DNA from: Clostridium psychrophilum
GTDB taxonomy: Bacteria; Bacillota; Clostridia; Clostridiales; Clostridiaceae
Length of the DNA stretch: 42,828 bases
Reading direction: 5' to 3'
Assembly (NCBI RefSeq): GCF_018861705.1
Contig: NZ_JAHLEC010000026.1
Location: forward strand, 1 to 42,828
Under the pieces are notes generated by a model. That model had not been told where the DNA came from and ran no database searches. It was given only the letters and a program-made list of their open reading frames with translations. This document shows positions 33,709 to 42,047 of the stretch, in pieces (the stretch's first letter is position 1; the number at the start of each line of letters is the position of its first letter). A program made the translations under genes and the position numbers.

Positions 33709-34518
33709 TTATTCTATCCCTTGATTCTCTAGTAGCATATCTAATTTACCAATCAATAAATCTATTTCTAATAATATTGCTGTATCACTTGATGCTGCAT
33801 ATTTTAGAATATTGTTAATGTTTTTATCCATATCTGTTGGTACTTTTAAATTATTATCTTTTATGATTTTAAGAATTTTTTTCTCACCTGGATGTACCAT
33901 TTCATTTACAGCAAATATAATATCAAAATAACTTGCTAGCAATGCTGCTACTCTATGGTTTACGCTAATATAATCATTTCTTTTTAAAGCCTTCTCTATT
34001 TGATAATAATATGAAGGCATCATCTGCTTTAATAATGGATAATTCTTTTTTATTATGTTTTTCTTTAATTGATTAGGGTAGCTTATCATATATTTTTTTT
34101 GCAATTTATTTAAATTACCATTCTTATCATAAAGTATAATTGAATTTATGAAATTAGCCCAAAAACAAGTAGTATATCCTGTATCTGCTTCACATTTTAC
34201 TAAGGTTCTATTTAACAAACCGTCAATCCAATCTAAGTCTCTATATATAATTTCCACAGGAATATTACCTTCTTTTAGAAATCCATCATCTTCTGTCTCC
34301 CAAAAGGTATTATTTAGTTCCATGTAACTACAATATTTATCAGTAATTACCTTTCTCTTTTCTAGTGATATCTCCTTAAAAGTATAAATGTATATATCAT
34401 AATCTGAGTCTTTATCATTAGTTTTTGTTGCATGTGATCCACTTAATAAGATGCCATCTACTTCTTCTATTTTTGAAAAATCATTAACCATTGAGCTTAC
34501 ATTTGCATTAATATTCAT
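33709..34518 (-). CDS. Nucleotidyltransferase-fold protein (DUF4037-like), 269 aa
   Basis: I chose the ATG at 34518 because AAAAGGAG lies 9-10 bases upstream. The pol-beta nucleotidyltransferase active-site pattern is clear: GILLSGSHATKTNDKDSDYD with the G-S helix start and the two metal-binding aspartates of DSDYDIYIY (about 35-45), and a third acidic strand at PVEIIYRDLDW near 110. The C-terminal half is helical (MMPSYYYQIEKALKRNDYISV), matching DUF4037 and aminoglycoside-nucleotidyltransferase-like proteins. The target is unknown, and drug resistance should not be assumed. Cytosolic. Confidence 0.7.
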   Translation of the reverse strand: MNINANVSSMVNDFSKIEEVDGILLSGSHATKTNDKDSDYDIYIYTFKEISLEKRKVITDKYCSYMELNNTFWETEDDGFLKEGNIPVEIIYRDLDWIDGLLNRTLVKCEADTGYTTCFWANFINSIILYDKNGNLNKLQKKYMISYPNQLKKNIIKKNYPLLKQMMPSYYYQIEKALKRNDYISVNHRVAALLASYFDIIFAVNEMVHPGEKKILKIIKDNNLKVPTDMDKNINNILKYAASSDTAILLEIDLLIGKLDMLLENQGIE

Positions 34519-34597
34519 AAAAAAGTTGCTCCTTTTCATTATTAAATAGAGTGTATATTTGGTTTTTCCGCAAACCCCACCCTCTAATCATTCTTAT

Positions 34598-35542
34598 CTA
34601 ATCTTTAAAAGATATTGTTTTTACAAACCTATCGGTTCCAATAATAGTCTCTTTAAATATACTCTCTGCTCTGTCCTTATATTCCTCAGGGTTAAGCATT
34701 GAAGGACTAAAATGTGTTAATAAAAGTTCTTGTACCTTTCCTTTTAAAGCAAGCTCTGCTGCCTCACTAAAAGTCATATGTTTGTTTCTTATAGCTTTCT
34801 CAATATCATCTTCATTCCCATAAGTACCCTCACAAATAAATAGGTCACTTTCTTTAATAAATGTTGTTATTTTAGAAATTGGTCTAGTATCCGTTATAAA
34901 ACTAATCTTTATCCCTATTCTTTTTTTCCCAAGTACCATACTTGGCAAATATGTTTTACCATTTTCATTTATAATCTCATTTTTCTGAAGTCTACTCCAA
35001 AATTTCTTTGGTATATCATTTTTAGTTGCACTCCCTACGTCAAATTTTGGTTTTCTATTAAAATAGAAACTATATCCCAAACAATTAGTTGAATGCTCAA
35101 GTTCTAATGTAGAAATTATCAAATCATTAAATTCTCCTAACAAAGGATTTTCACGATTTGTTGGAGCTTTTATTTTCACGCTTCCCTCTGGATTTTCTAA
35201 AATATTAATTTCATAAGGAAGGTAAGGTGCTACAACCATCAGCCCTTTCACAATATCTGTAATTCCAATAGGTCCAATTATAGTAATAGGATCTATTCTA
35301 CCACTATTCCCAATTGTTAAAAGAATCCCTGGAAGTCCCAATATATGATCAGCATCTCCATGCGTTATACAAATCACGTCTATCGATTTAAAACCCCAAC
35401 CAAGCATTTTCATGGATACCTGTGTTCCTTCCCCACAATCAAGTAATATCTTTCTTCCTTTATAACTTATGAGAAGTGAAGATAGATATCTTTCTGGAAT
35501 TGGCATCCCTCCTCCACATCCTAAAAGTGCTAAATCAACCAA
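34598..35542 (-). CDS. rnz: Ribonuclease Z-like MBL protein
   Basis: 314 aa, the long-form RNase Z length (about 300-320). It would mature tRNA 3' ends. LLGCGGGMPIPERYLSSLLI, ILLDCGEGTQVSMK and GLPGILLT (68-75) are family blocks, as are HSTNCLGYSF (substrate/metal His), SFITDTRP (metal Asp) and LLLTHFSPS (C-terminal His). The key metal motif departs from the HxHxDH consensus: residues 61-66 read H-G-D-A-D-H, so the second histidine is aspartate. Whether zinc binding survives is unclear. It may be a paralogue with altered activity. The start at 35542 has a moderate GAGGTAA ribosome site. Confidence 0.8.
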   Translation of the reverse strand: MVDLALLGCGGGMPIPERYLSSLLISYKGRKILLDCGEGTQVSMKMLGWGFKSIDVICITHGDADHILGLPGILLTIGNSGRIDPITIIGPIGITDIVKGLMVVAPYLPYEINILENPEGSVKIKAPTNRENPLLGEFNDLIISTLELEHSTNCLGYSFYFNRKPKFDVGSATKNDIPKKFWSRLQKNEIINENGKTYLPSMVLGKKRIGIKISFITDTRPISKITTFIKESDLFICEGTYGNEDDIEKAIRNKHMTFSEAAELALKGKVQELLLTHFSPSMLNPEEYKDRAESIFKETIIGTDRFVKTISFKD

Positions 35543-35593
35543 GCAAATTACCTCCTCTGTTGTTCCTTATTTTTATCTTCGCTTTTACTTTTT

Positions 35594-36088
35594 TTATACC
35601 CTCCGCTCAAAGTCGTGATTTTCAGGCTTTGCATAATTAAACTTTAGTTTAAAACATTCTTGTGTTAATATTCCCTTTTCTAAAGAAAAATCCATTACTT
35701 TATCTAAAATTTGGACTATCTTTTCTTTTTCGTAGTCATGAATATCTAATTTTACTCCATATCTATATTTACCAGCTTTAACTTCTGACGTCAATAACGC
35801 ATAACCTTTAGCATAAATGTTTATATCATCAATAACTATATTAAACTCTAACATTATATCCTCATCAATTGGTTCTTCAATATCAGTAATAAATTGAATG
35901 CCATCTTGTGAGATATTTTCTATTACTATAGTTACCCACTTCGAGATTCCAGATTTATTGCTTATTTTGTCTACTCTCATTTTTGCAACAAAATTGTTAA
36001 GTTGATATCTTTTATACATTCTTTTGCTTTTTCCATAAAAACCTTCCTTTCTTAATGAAAATATATTATTGTGTGAATTTCTGTACAT
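35594..36088 (-). CDS. PilZ-domain c-di-GMP-binding protein, start uncertain
   Basis: The PilZ signature is present: an R/K-rich RMYKRYQL lead (xxxR) and ENISQDGIQF (D/N-x-S-x-x-G) followed by a beta barrel to YRYGVKLDI. It is likely a small c-di-GMP effector. The frame opens at the ATG 36088, but that has no ribosome site. A perfect ribosome site (AAGGAAGG) and ATG at 36036 lie in another frame and would read into this one if the A5 run just after the ATG had one more A, giving a natural MEKSKRMYKRYQ start. Either the start is upstream and poorly initiated, or a one-base deletion has occurred. Confidence 0.7.
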   Translation of the reverse strand: MYRNSHNNIFSLRKEGFYGKSKRMYKRYQLNNFVAKMRVDKISNKSGISKWVTIVIENISQDGIQFITDIEEPIDEDIMLEFNIVIDDINIYAKGYALLTSEVKAGKYRYGVKLDIHDYEKEKIVQILDKVMDFSLEKGILTQECFKLKFNYAKPENHDFERRV

Positions 36089-36175
36089 ATATTATTAGTT
36101 TTATATTTATATATTATTTAATAGCTAAATTTATAATCACTTTAGCCTTATTATAAGAAATATTATAACTTTAAT

Positions 36176-36486
36176 ATGCTTTATTATCGTAGCATTTCAC
36201 CAAGTTCTGAACTACTAATTTCTTCAAACACTCCTAATGTATTAGATAATACTGTGACGGATCTTATATTTGGATTGATATTATCTACGGCAAGAAGGAT
36301 TTGTGAATTAGATAAGTATATTAAAGATGGTAATTGGAAAGCTGATGATGATAAAAATCTTTTCGGAGTAAATGTTCACCATTCTACCCTTGGAATAATT
36401 GGAATGTTCAGAATAGGTGGGTTGTAGAAAAAAGAGCAAAATTAGGAGAAAATCCATCTACTGTTGTACCAGAATTAAGAAAATAA
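36176..36486 (+). pseudogene. Remnant of a D-isomer 2-hydroxyacid dehydrogenase
   Basis: The plus strand reads SNTPNVLDNTVTDLIFGLIL and continues STARRICELDKYIKDGNW, ending at LGIIGMFRIGG (36406-36423) before a stop. This is the segment of 2-hydroxyacid dehydrogenases leading to the NAD-binding GxGxxG, with one of its glycines replaced by Phe. The N-terminal catalytic part and the rest of the Rossmann domain are missing. A shifted frame continues VVEKRAKLGENPSTVV to a stop at 36486, possibly the original C-terminus after an internal deletion. No ribosome site. Confidence 0.7.
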
Positions 36487-36490
36487 AGCA

Positions 36491-36529
36491 AAACACAGGA
36501 ATAACGATATTCTCGTCAATCCTGTGTTT
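36491..36529. terminator. Bidirectional terminator between the pseudogene and bdhA
   Basis: AAACACAGGA pairs with TCCTGTGTTT, with inner ACGA/TCGT. T-rich on both sides (ACTTTTAATT on plus; TTTGCTTTATTTT on minus). The 76 bases to the bdhA stop hold nothing else. Confidence 0.7.
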
Positions 36530-36606
36530 ACTTTTAATTATATATATATGTTTTACTCTGAATAACTTAAATTTCATCAAGAATCAAAAGTCATTTTTTA
36601 TTCTAG

Positions 36607-37689
36607 TTAACTCTCAGATAAAAGCGACTTGTCTGGCGTTACAAGTATTTTTACCTGTTTCTTCTTTTCTGGTCCAGTTAAAGTTTCGAAGCCTTCCTTT
36701 ACTATATCATCAAGAACTATTTTTTTAGTTATATATCCTTCAGCCTTAATTCTTCCATCACTCATTAATGCTATGGTTGATGGGAATTCATGCCTATATG
36801 CTATTGAGCCTATTATTTTCTTTTCAGAGAATACTAAAACATTTGGATTAAAGCTTACATCACCTTCCCAAATACTTGTTATAACCATAGTTCCTTCATA
36901 TTTTATACTATCAATCCCTGTATCAAAACCTATTTTGGCTCCAGTAGTTTCAAAAGCTACATCTACGCCTACTCCATCTGTAAGTTTTTTAACTTCTTTA
37001 GCTATATCAACTTCATTTGGATCAAACACAAAATTTGCACCTGCTCTTTTTGCATATTCTTGTCTTATTGATTTTCTTTGTAATACTATTATAAGTCTAG
37101 CTCCTGCAGCTTTTAGGCATTCAATTGTTGCAAGACCTATTGGACCTGAACCAAGTACAATTGCAGTATCGCCTGTCTTGAAATTAGCCATTCTAATAGA
37201 ATGAAGAGCAACTGCTATTGGCTCTATCAATGCCGCTTGTTCATAGGACATATTATCAGGTATTTTGTGTACATATTTTTCTGGGAATACAGTATATTCA
37301 GCAAGTCCACCGCCACTTCCACAAAGTCCATGAAATCCTAATGATGAACATAGATTATATTTTTCTTCTTTGCATGCTGGGCATTCACCACAAGCTACAA
37401 TCGGTTCCACGGTAACTCTATCTCCGATTTTAATTTTAGTTACGTTTTCTCCAATTTCTACAACATCACCTGAAAATTCATGTCCTAAAACAACTGGTGC
37501 AACGTTACCGCTTAAAGGATGAGGTGTTCCAACTGGTATAAAAATTGGGCCGCCTAAATATTCGTGTAAATCTGATCCACATATTCCACACCATTTTACT
37601 TTAATTTTAATATATCCTTTAGTAACCTTTGGTTCTTCTATTTCTTCAACTCTAACATCTTTTTTATCATACCATAATGCTGCTTTCAT
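36607..37689 (-). CDS. bdhA: Zinc-dependent (R,R)-2,3-butanediol dehydrogenase
   Basis: 360 aa medium-chain dehydrogenase, reducing acetoin to 2,3-butanediol with NAD(P)H. Catalytic zinc: C37 (GICGSD), H70-E71 (VLGHEFSG) and the later IEPIAVALH glutamate. Structural zinc: C100, C103, C106 and C114. Cofactor site: VLGSGPIGLATIE near 175-187. HEYLGGPIFIPVGTPHPLSG is characteristic of butanediol dehydrogenases. I chose the ATG at 37689 (AAAGGAG upstream; the GTG at 37701 overlaps it). A sigma-54-type promoter sits 67-83 bases upstream, next to a truncated sigma-54 activator gene. Sorbitol dehydrogenase is a less likely alternative. Confidence 0.88.
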   Translation of the reverse strand: MKAALWYDKKDVRVEEIEEPKVTKGYIKIKVKWCGICGSDLHEYLGGPIFIPVGTPHPLSGNVAPVVLGHEFSGDVVEIGENVTKIKIGDRVTVEPIVACGECPACKEEKYNLCSSLGFHGLCGSGGGLAEYTVFPEKYVHKIPDNMSYEQAALIEPIAVALHSIRMANFKTGDTAIVLGSGPIGLATIECLKAAGARLIIVLQRKSIRQEYAKRAGANFVFDPNEVDIAKEVKKLTDGVGVDVAFETTGAKIGFDTGIDSIKYEGTMVITSIWEGDVSFNPNVLVFSEKKIIGSIAYRHEFPSTIALMSDGRIKAEGYITKKIVLDDIVKEGFETLTGPEKKKQVKILVTPDKSLLSES

Positions 37690-37755
37690 AATAAAATCCA
37701 CTCCTTTATAATAAAATTATATGTTTGGATTATTAATTTCCTCACATACTTATAT

Positions 37756-37772
37756 AGCAATTGTCATTCCAA
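37756..37772 (-). promoter_or_regulatory. Sigma-54 (-24/-12) promoter of bdhA
   Basis: TTGGAATGACAATTGCT on the minus strand matches the TTGGCACrnnnnTTGCw consensus at all but two positions and has the invariant GG-10 bases-GC spacing. Transcription would start near 37744. The site overlaps one arm of a 10-bp inverted repeat (TATAGCAATT ... AATTGCTATA, 37753-37788). Confidence 0.65.
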
Positions 37773-37829
37773 AATAATAATTGCTATACACTATTATTAT
37801 AACCGATTTATATCACTAATAAACTCCCT

Positions 37830-38060
37830 TTACATCACTACCATAGAATAGCCACATGAAACAAGTTCTGCATTTTCTTTAATTTTAGATTCTACGGACA
37901 CCTTATAAGCATCATTACCACGCCCGTCCGTAAAATCTACACCATATTCCTTGCATCTTTTCCAGGAGTCTGCTATTTCTAATCTTACCTCATTACTCAT
38001 ATCTCCTTGCTTCACAAATTCTTTCCAAGCCTTAGAAATAAATTCCATATACCCTGACAT
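37830..38060 (-). pseudogene. Truncated AcoR-type sigma-54 activator (N-terminal fragment)
   Basis: 76 codons from the ATG at 38060 with GGAGTGG upstream. YMEFISKAWKEFVKQGDMSN and IADSWKRCKEYGVDFTDGRG match the N-terminal helical segment (..I..SW.RC...G...) of AcoR/PrdR-like enhancer-binding proteins, which normally run over 550 residues with PAS or GAF, AAA+ and Fis domains. Here the frame ends after VSCGYSMVVM and no later domain is found before bdhA. The intact gene would have activated the adjacent bdhA sigma-54 promoter. The start and ribosome site remain good, so a short peptide could still be made. Confidence 0.7.
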
Positions 38061-38249
38061 ATTCTCCACTCCTCACATCCCCTTAGTACCGCACACATGG
38101 CAAGTAACAAGTTATAATTGGCATCTTATTATATATTTTCACACAAAAGAGGTTTCATATTCTATTTTTCCCTACTTTCTATATAATATTATTTTTCTTA
38201 TTATAACATAGCGAATGTTTTTTTTATTAGTAATGTGAGCTAACATCAG

Positions 38250-38284
38250 AAAAGGTATAACAAAATAAAATTGCTATACCTTTT
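38250..38284. terminator. Bidirectional terminator after the cupin gene
   Basis: AAAAGGTATA pairs with TATACCTTTT, with inner CAA/TTG, around an AT loop. It lies directly after the minus-strand cupin stop (38288). No other gene is seen in 38070-38249. Confidence 0.75.
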
Positions 38285-38287
38285 CCA

Positions 38288-38629
38288 CTATCCGTTCACT
38301 ACAACTAACATCATTTTAAATCTCTCATTAGCCACGAGTCCATGAGGTGTATTGGCTGGCATTAATATCATTTCACCTTCATTAACATTAACAGGATCAT
38401 TATCTCCTATTGTTATTGTAACTTGACCTTCTGATACATATACTAAAGCATCTCCAGGTGCTGAATGTGTACTTATTTCTTCTCCCTTATCAAAAGCAAA
38501 TAATGTTATACTAACGTTATTTGTTTGTGTTAATGTTTTACTCACAACTTGATTTTCTACATATAATACCTCATCTTTTAGTCCTAATGCTTTTGCAACC
38601 TCTATATTTTTGAAAAATTTAGTGTTCAT
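38288..38629 (-). CDS. Single-domain cupin protein, 113 aa
   Basis: Beta-barrel cupin of standard minimal length. Cupin motif 1 is represented by STHSAPGDALVYVSEGQV (metal ligands H then later E) and motif 2 by EGEMILMPANTPHGLVA (His near 98). GGAGG lies 7-8 bases before the ATG. Small cupins may bind metal or a small ligand, acting as isomerase, dioxygenase or sensor; nothing indicates which. A 13-bp palindrome (ATTTGAATCAAAT) lies about 90 bases upstream and may be an operator. Monocistronic. Confidence 0.8.
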   Translation of the reverse strand: MNTKFFKNIEVAKALGLKDEVLYVENQVVSKTLTQTNNVSITLFAFDKGEEISTHSAPGDALVYVSEGQVTITIGDNDPVNVNEGEMILMPANTPHGLVANERFKMMLVVVNG

Positions 38630-38884
38630 ATTTTTTCCTCCTAATATTTTATTTTCACATATTTTTGTTTTCCTATAGCTTTATTATATATTTATTTAAG
38701 TTATAAGAATGTGATTTGAATCAAATTATTAAGATTATAAATATTTTTAATTTAATACCCTTAAAGTAATGGGTTCCGTTTTGAGATGCAAAATAACCTA
38801 AGCCTAATAAATTCACAAGTAATATTTAATTTATTTTATTAGGATAACAAAATAAAAAAAAAGCCATTAAGCTCCATCTTATTG

Positions 38885-40180
38885 TTAAGCAACATTTTTA
38901 ATTAGAACTTTGCTTATTCTCTTGCTATCACATTCTAATACGATAAAATCATAACCTTCATAAGTGACTTTATCATTAACTTTGGGATATTCAGTAAGTT
39001 GTGAATAAATCCATCCTCCAATGGTATCAATATTTTCTGATTTCATAGAAATCTTTAGCAATTCATTTGTATCATCAAGAATAATTTTTCCATCTACAAT
39101 GTAATTATTATCCTTAGTTTTAATGATTTCAGCATCGTCTTTATCAAACTCATCCTGAATCTCACCAACAATCTCTTCTAAAATATCCTCAATGGTTACG
39201 AGTCCGGAAGTGCCTCCATATTCATCAATAATTATAGCCATTTGTGCTCTTTCTTTTTCTATTTTAAATTCCCTTAATAATTCGCTTATTGATGCATACT
39301 CTGGAACAAAGTTAATCTTACGAATAATGTCTTCTATATTTTTATTAGTACCCTCAATTTTCTTTTTATATAAATCCTTAAGGTGTATAAAACCAATAAC
39401 ATTATCTTTACTATCCTTACATACTGGATATCTAGTTAGCTGTTTCTCTAAAGCAAATTTTATAATTCTATCAAAAGAATCCTCAATAAAAATACATTCC
39501 ATATCAGTACGAGGTATCATTATTTCATTTACAGTTTTCTCAGAAAAATTAAATATATTATCTACAAGTGTTAATTCAGTTTTATCTATTAACCCATGCT
39601 TATAGCTCTCTTCAAGCAATAGCTTTATCTCTTCATCAGTATGAGCTGATTCATGTTCTTTTACCTCTGTGATACCCCAAATTTTCAAGACTAAATTAGT
39701 ACTGTGATTCAAAGTCCACATTATTGGATAAGTTACTTTATAAAATAGTACAAGTGGTAGAGATGTATGCACAGCTATCTTTTCCGTATTTATAATTGCT
39801 AATGATTTAGGAGCTAACTCTCCAAACACAATCTGAGTACCCGATATAATTGCAAATCCCAGTATATCTGAAACTGAGTGTACAGTACTTTCTGAAAAAT
39901 GGAATAAATTAAACAAAGGAGTTAGTATATTTGAAACAGCAGGTTCGCCTATCCATCCGAGTCCTAAAGATGCTAAAGTTATTCCTAACTGACATGCAGA
40001 TAAGTATAAGTTCAAATTTTTAACAATTGTTAAAGTGTGTTTTGCATTTCTATCTCCATCAAGCACTAATGTTTCTATCCTAGATTTTCGTACTTTTACC
40101 ATGGCAAATTCTGTTGCTACAAAAAAGCCATTCATAAATACAAGTAAAAATACAATAATAATGTTTATCAGATTAATCAT
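38885..40180 (-). CDS. CNNM/CorC-type (HlyC/CorC, UPF0053) transporter-associated protein
   Basis: 431 aa. The N-terminal DUF21/CNNM membrane domain (about 1-190) contains FFVATEFAMVKVRKSRIETL and SACQLGITLASLGLGWIGEP. A CBS pair (about 205-330) begins at VNEIMIPRTDMECI and includes RYPVCKDSKDNVIGFIHLKDL. A CorC_HlyC transporter-associated domain (about 345-425) ends the protein. This class is linked to Mg2+/Co2+ efflux or divalent-cation homeostasis; the older 'hemolysin' label is not informative. GGAGGGAAC precedes the ATG. A weak hairpin with a T9 run (minus, about 38850-38875) may terminate it. Confidence 0.9.
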   Translation of the reverse strand: MINLINIIIVFLLVFMNGFFVATEFAMVKVRKSRIETLVLDGDRNAKHTLTIVKNLNLYLSACQLGITLASLGLGWIGEPAVSNILTPLFNLFHFSESTVHSVSDILGFAIISGTQIVFGELAPKSLAIINTEKIAVHTSLPLVLFYKVTYPIMWTLNHSTNLVLKIWGITEVKEHESAHTDEEIKLLLEESYKHGLIDKTELTLVDNIFNFSEKTVNEIMIPRTDMECIFIEDSFDRIIKFALEKQLTRYPVCKDSKDNVIGFIHLKDLYKKKIEGTNKNIEDIIRKINFVPEYASISELLREFKIEKERAQMAIIIDEYGGTSGLVTIEDILEEIVGEIQDEFDKDDAEIIKTKDNNYIVDGKIILDDTNELLKISMKSENIDTIGGWIYSQLTEYPKVNDKVTYEGYDFIVLECDSKRISKVLIKNVA

Positions 40181-40323
40181 ATGTTAATAGTTCCCTCCAA
40201 CGTCATTATGTATCTTTTATTAAAAAAGCATTACATAAATAACAACTCTAATTATACCATATATTATTAATCGCTTTTAAAAAATACTATTTTACCTAAA
40301 TTACTTGATAAGGGAATTGAAGA
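40181..40323. other. Start of the long gene-poor region 40181-41162
   Basis: Between the CNNM gene and the small YjcQ-like gene there are nearly 1 kb without an intact gene. This part shows only AT-rich sequence and presumably the CNNM gene promoter. Two decayed coding fragments follow (40324-40449, 40744-41003). Nothing is recognised in 40450-40743. Confidence 0.5.
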
Positions 40324-40449
40324 CTAGTCAATAACATCTGAGAAATTTTTATTCTCTTGTTGTCTTGTTTCCACAATTTCATCCATTAATTCTATATATT
40401 CAGCTCCTTTTACAGTGTTATATTGACCTTTCCAGGAATATTTTTTGAA
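40324..40449 (-). pseudogene. Decayed C-terminal coding fragment, family unknown
   Basis: The minus strand reads 41 open codons ending at a TAG: YSWKGQYNTVKGAEYIELM, then DEIVETRQQENKNFSDVID. Codon use and composition look coding, but a stop lies just upstream and there is no start or ribosome site. Likely the last part of a deleted gene. I do not recognise the family. Confidence 0.35.
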
Positions 40450-40743
40450 TTACGAAACATATTTTAGATATCCAAGATGATTTTCGTTATGTTATATGTA
40501 TTTTAAAATAATTACAAATGTCATTTGTTAACCCAGTTATACAATTAGACACTTTATGTTAAATTAATATCAATTATAATAATATATTTATTATTATATT
40601 CAAGAAAAGCTAGTGTTTTCCCTTATCTTATATAAATCTATTTTTATAAAGTTAAAGTACAATTCATTCTTATTATGCAATTCTTGATATAAATACTAAC
40701 TTTAGTTTTTCGCTTAGTTTTTTAATACATGTGATTTTATCAG

Positions 40744-41003
40744 TTATTTTTCATCATATATATCTGAAAACTCTATATTCATTTTATCTACATAATTAGA
40801 GTTAATATTGCTGTATCCAGGCTCTTTTTTAATTTCATCTGTTAATATAATTGGAAGTTTAATAATAAAATTGCTTCCCTCACCATAGGTGCTCTCCACA
40901 GTTATTTTACCACCATGCATTTCAACAAATGATTTAACTAGTGCTAACCCTATACCACTTCCTTCGCTATTTCTATGTGAAGTATCCTCTACCTGGAGGA
41001 ATG
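40744..41003 (-). pseudogene. C-terminal remnant of a sensor histidine kinase
   Basis: The minus strand reads [20 protein letters not shown] then [17 protein letters not shown] and [11 protein letters not shown]. This is the G2 box and final strand of the HATPase_c domain, followed by a hydrophilic tail ending EFSDIYDEK. The sequence loses homology upstream of 41003, where stops appear, so the sensor, dimerisation and N-box parts are gone. No ribosome site or start. No response regulator gene is nearby. Confidence 0.8.
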
Positions 41004-41128
41004 TATTTTAATTAACAAAATAGTAGGCTATCTCCCTACTCTTTCAAATTTATTCACTTATTTCCAGTAAACTCTCTCCCTTACACCCTAAAATTACAAT
41101 AATCTTCAAAATGAAATTTCATGCAAAT

Positions 41129-41149
41129 AAAAAAACATCCCAATGGATG
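41129..41149 (-). terminator. Terminator of the YjcQ-like gene
   Basis: CATCC pairs with GGATG around ATTG, followed on the minus strand by TTTTTTTAT. Fourteen bases after the stop codon. Confidence 0.6.
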
Positions 41150-41162
41150 ATTTCAATTAGTA

Positions 41163-41396
41163 TTAATTATTTTTCAAATAATCTATTCCTTTTACTGTTA
41201 GCTTTGGGTTATTACTGGCTATTATTATTTTGCCCTCAACATGTAAAACTTCAACACCTAAAATCAAGGTATCATTGTTCATTGTTTCAATTATTTCTCC
41301 ATATTGTTTTTCATTTAATTTTAATTTATCTTGCTCTAATAACTTATTTTTTTCATGCATATTCTTTAGAATTTTTAATGTTATTTCCTTTTTCAT
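41163..41396 (-). CDS. Small YjcQ-like winged-helix protein, 77 aa
   Basis: I chose the ATG at 41396 (MKKEITLKILKNMHEKNKLL); AAGGTGG lies upstream at a somewhat long 12-base spacing. The frame is open above it without a better start. The C-terminal block ILGVEVLHVEGKIIIASNNP then KLTVKGIDYLKNN reads like the wing and 'kiT.kGi.YL..N' ending of YjcQ-type small winged-helix proteins, often found in mobile or accessory regions. DNA binding is plausible, target unknown. It stands alone with its own terminator. Confidence 0.55.
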   Translation of the reverse strand: MKKEITLKILKNMHEKNKLLEQDKLKLNEKQYGEIIETMNNDTLILGVEVLHVEGKIIIASNNPKLTVKGIDYLKNN

Positions 41397-41607
41397 AACT
41401 ATCAATTTCCACCTTCCATTTAATAACAACATTCTATATTTTCAAAAGAGTTATATATTGGAATAGATTTGGGTGGAATAAACTCAACATTATTTTTTCA
41501 ATTATTGTCTATTAAACCATAATATGTTCTATTTAGGAATCAAATTTAAATATTAAAAGGATACTGTAAATATGATGTTAGGATTTTCTTCTAATAATAA
41601 AGGACGA

Positions 41608-41639
41608 CTAAAAATATCCTAGCACTTTCGCTAGGATAT
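41608..41639 (-). terminator. Terminator of the three-gene cluster at the right edge
   Basis: ATATCCTAGC pairs with GCTAGGATAT around ACTTTC, followed on the minus strand by TTTTTAG. It lies about 48 bases after the stop at 41687. The stretch 41433-41607 holds no convincing gene. Confidence 0.7.
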
Positions 41640-41686
41640 CACGCTACTTAGAACTTTAGTCTTATAAGAAGGATTTAACCTTTTAA

Positions 41687-41986
41687 TTACTGTACTAACT
41701 GTATTGTCGCAGAACTTTCTGATATATAAGGTAATTGTTTTATAATATTGTAAATATATTTTGGTATCAATTTATCATTGCCTAAAAACTGTTCTAAAGA
41801 TAATTCTTTATAGTACAATAACTTGCACCAAAAGCTCGAGAAATCATCTTTTGTAATAAAAGTTACATTATCGCTATCGTTAACTACAAATCCACAATTA
41901 GATTTCTCTGAAATATTTATACCTACATATTCTTCATTTGATAACAGTAACAGTACATCATCCCACATTTTCTTAAATGTAATCAT
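41687..41986 (-). CDS. Hypothetical protein, 99 aa
   Basis: ATG at 41986 behind GGAGGAG. It starts MITFKKMWDDVLLLLSNEEY and ends SESSATIQLVQ. Soluble alpha/beta character, with two cysteines (NCGF, FWCK), a hydrophobic strand pattern GFVVNDSDNVTFITKDDF, and a C-terminal LIPKYIYNIIKQLPYI helix. No family is recognised. Last gene of a probable cluster with the 46-aa and MerR-like genes upstream on the same strand, all ending at the 41608-41639 terminator. Confidence 0.6.
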   Translation of the reverse strand: MITFKKMWDDVLLLLSNEEYVGINISEKSNCGFVVNDSDNVTFITKDDFSSFWCKLLYYKELSLEQFLGNDKLIPKYIYNIIKQLPYISESSATIQLVQ

Positions 41987-42047
41987 TAAATAAAATCTCC
42001 TCCTAAATAAATAGTTTATTTAAATATAATGCCCCTTAATTATTTAA

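Noticed and set aside
36629-37204. Long (191-codon) plus-strand frame opposite bdhA
   Set aside because: It mirrors the bdhA reading frame, has no ribosome site, and its translation has no family resemblance; the minus-strand gene has all zinc and cofactor motifs.
39192-39605. 137-codon plus-strand frame opposite the CNNM/CorC gene
   Set aside because: Shadow of a gene with clear CBS and CorC domains; no start signal.
41558-41622. 16-codon plus-strand frame (MMLGFSSNN...) with AAAAGGA upstream
   Set aside because: Too short, ends in the terminator hairpin of the minus-strand cluster, no supporting context.
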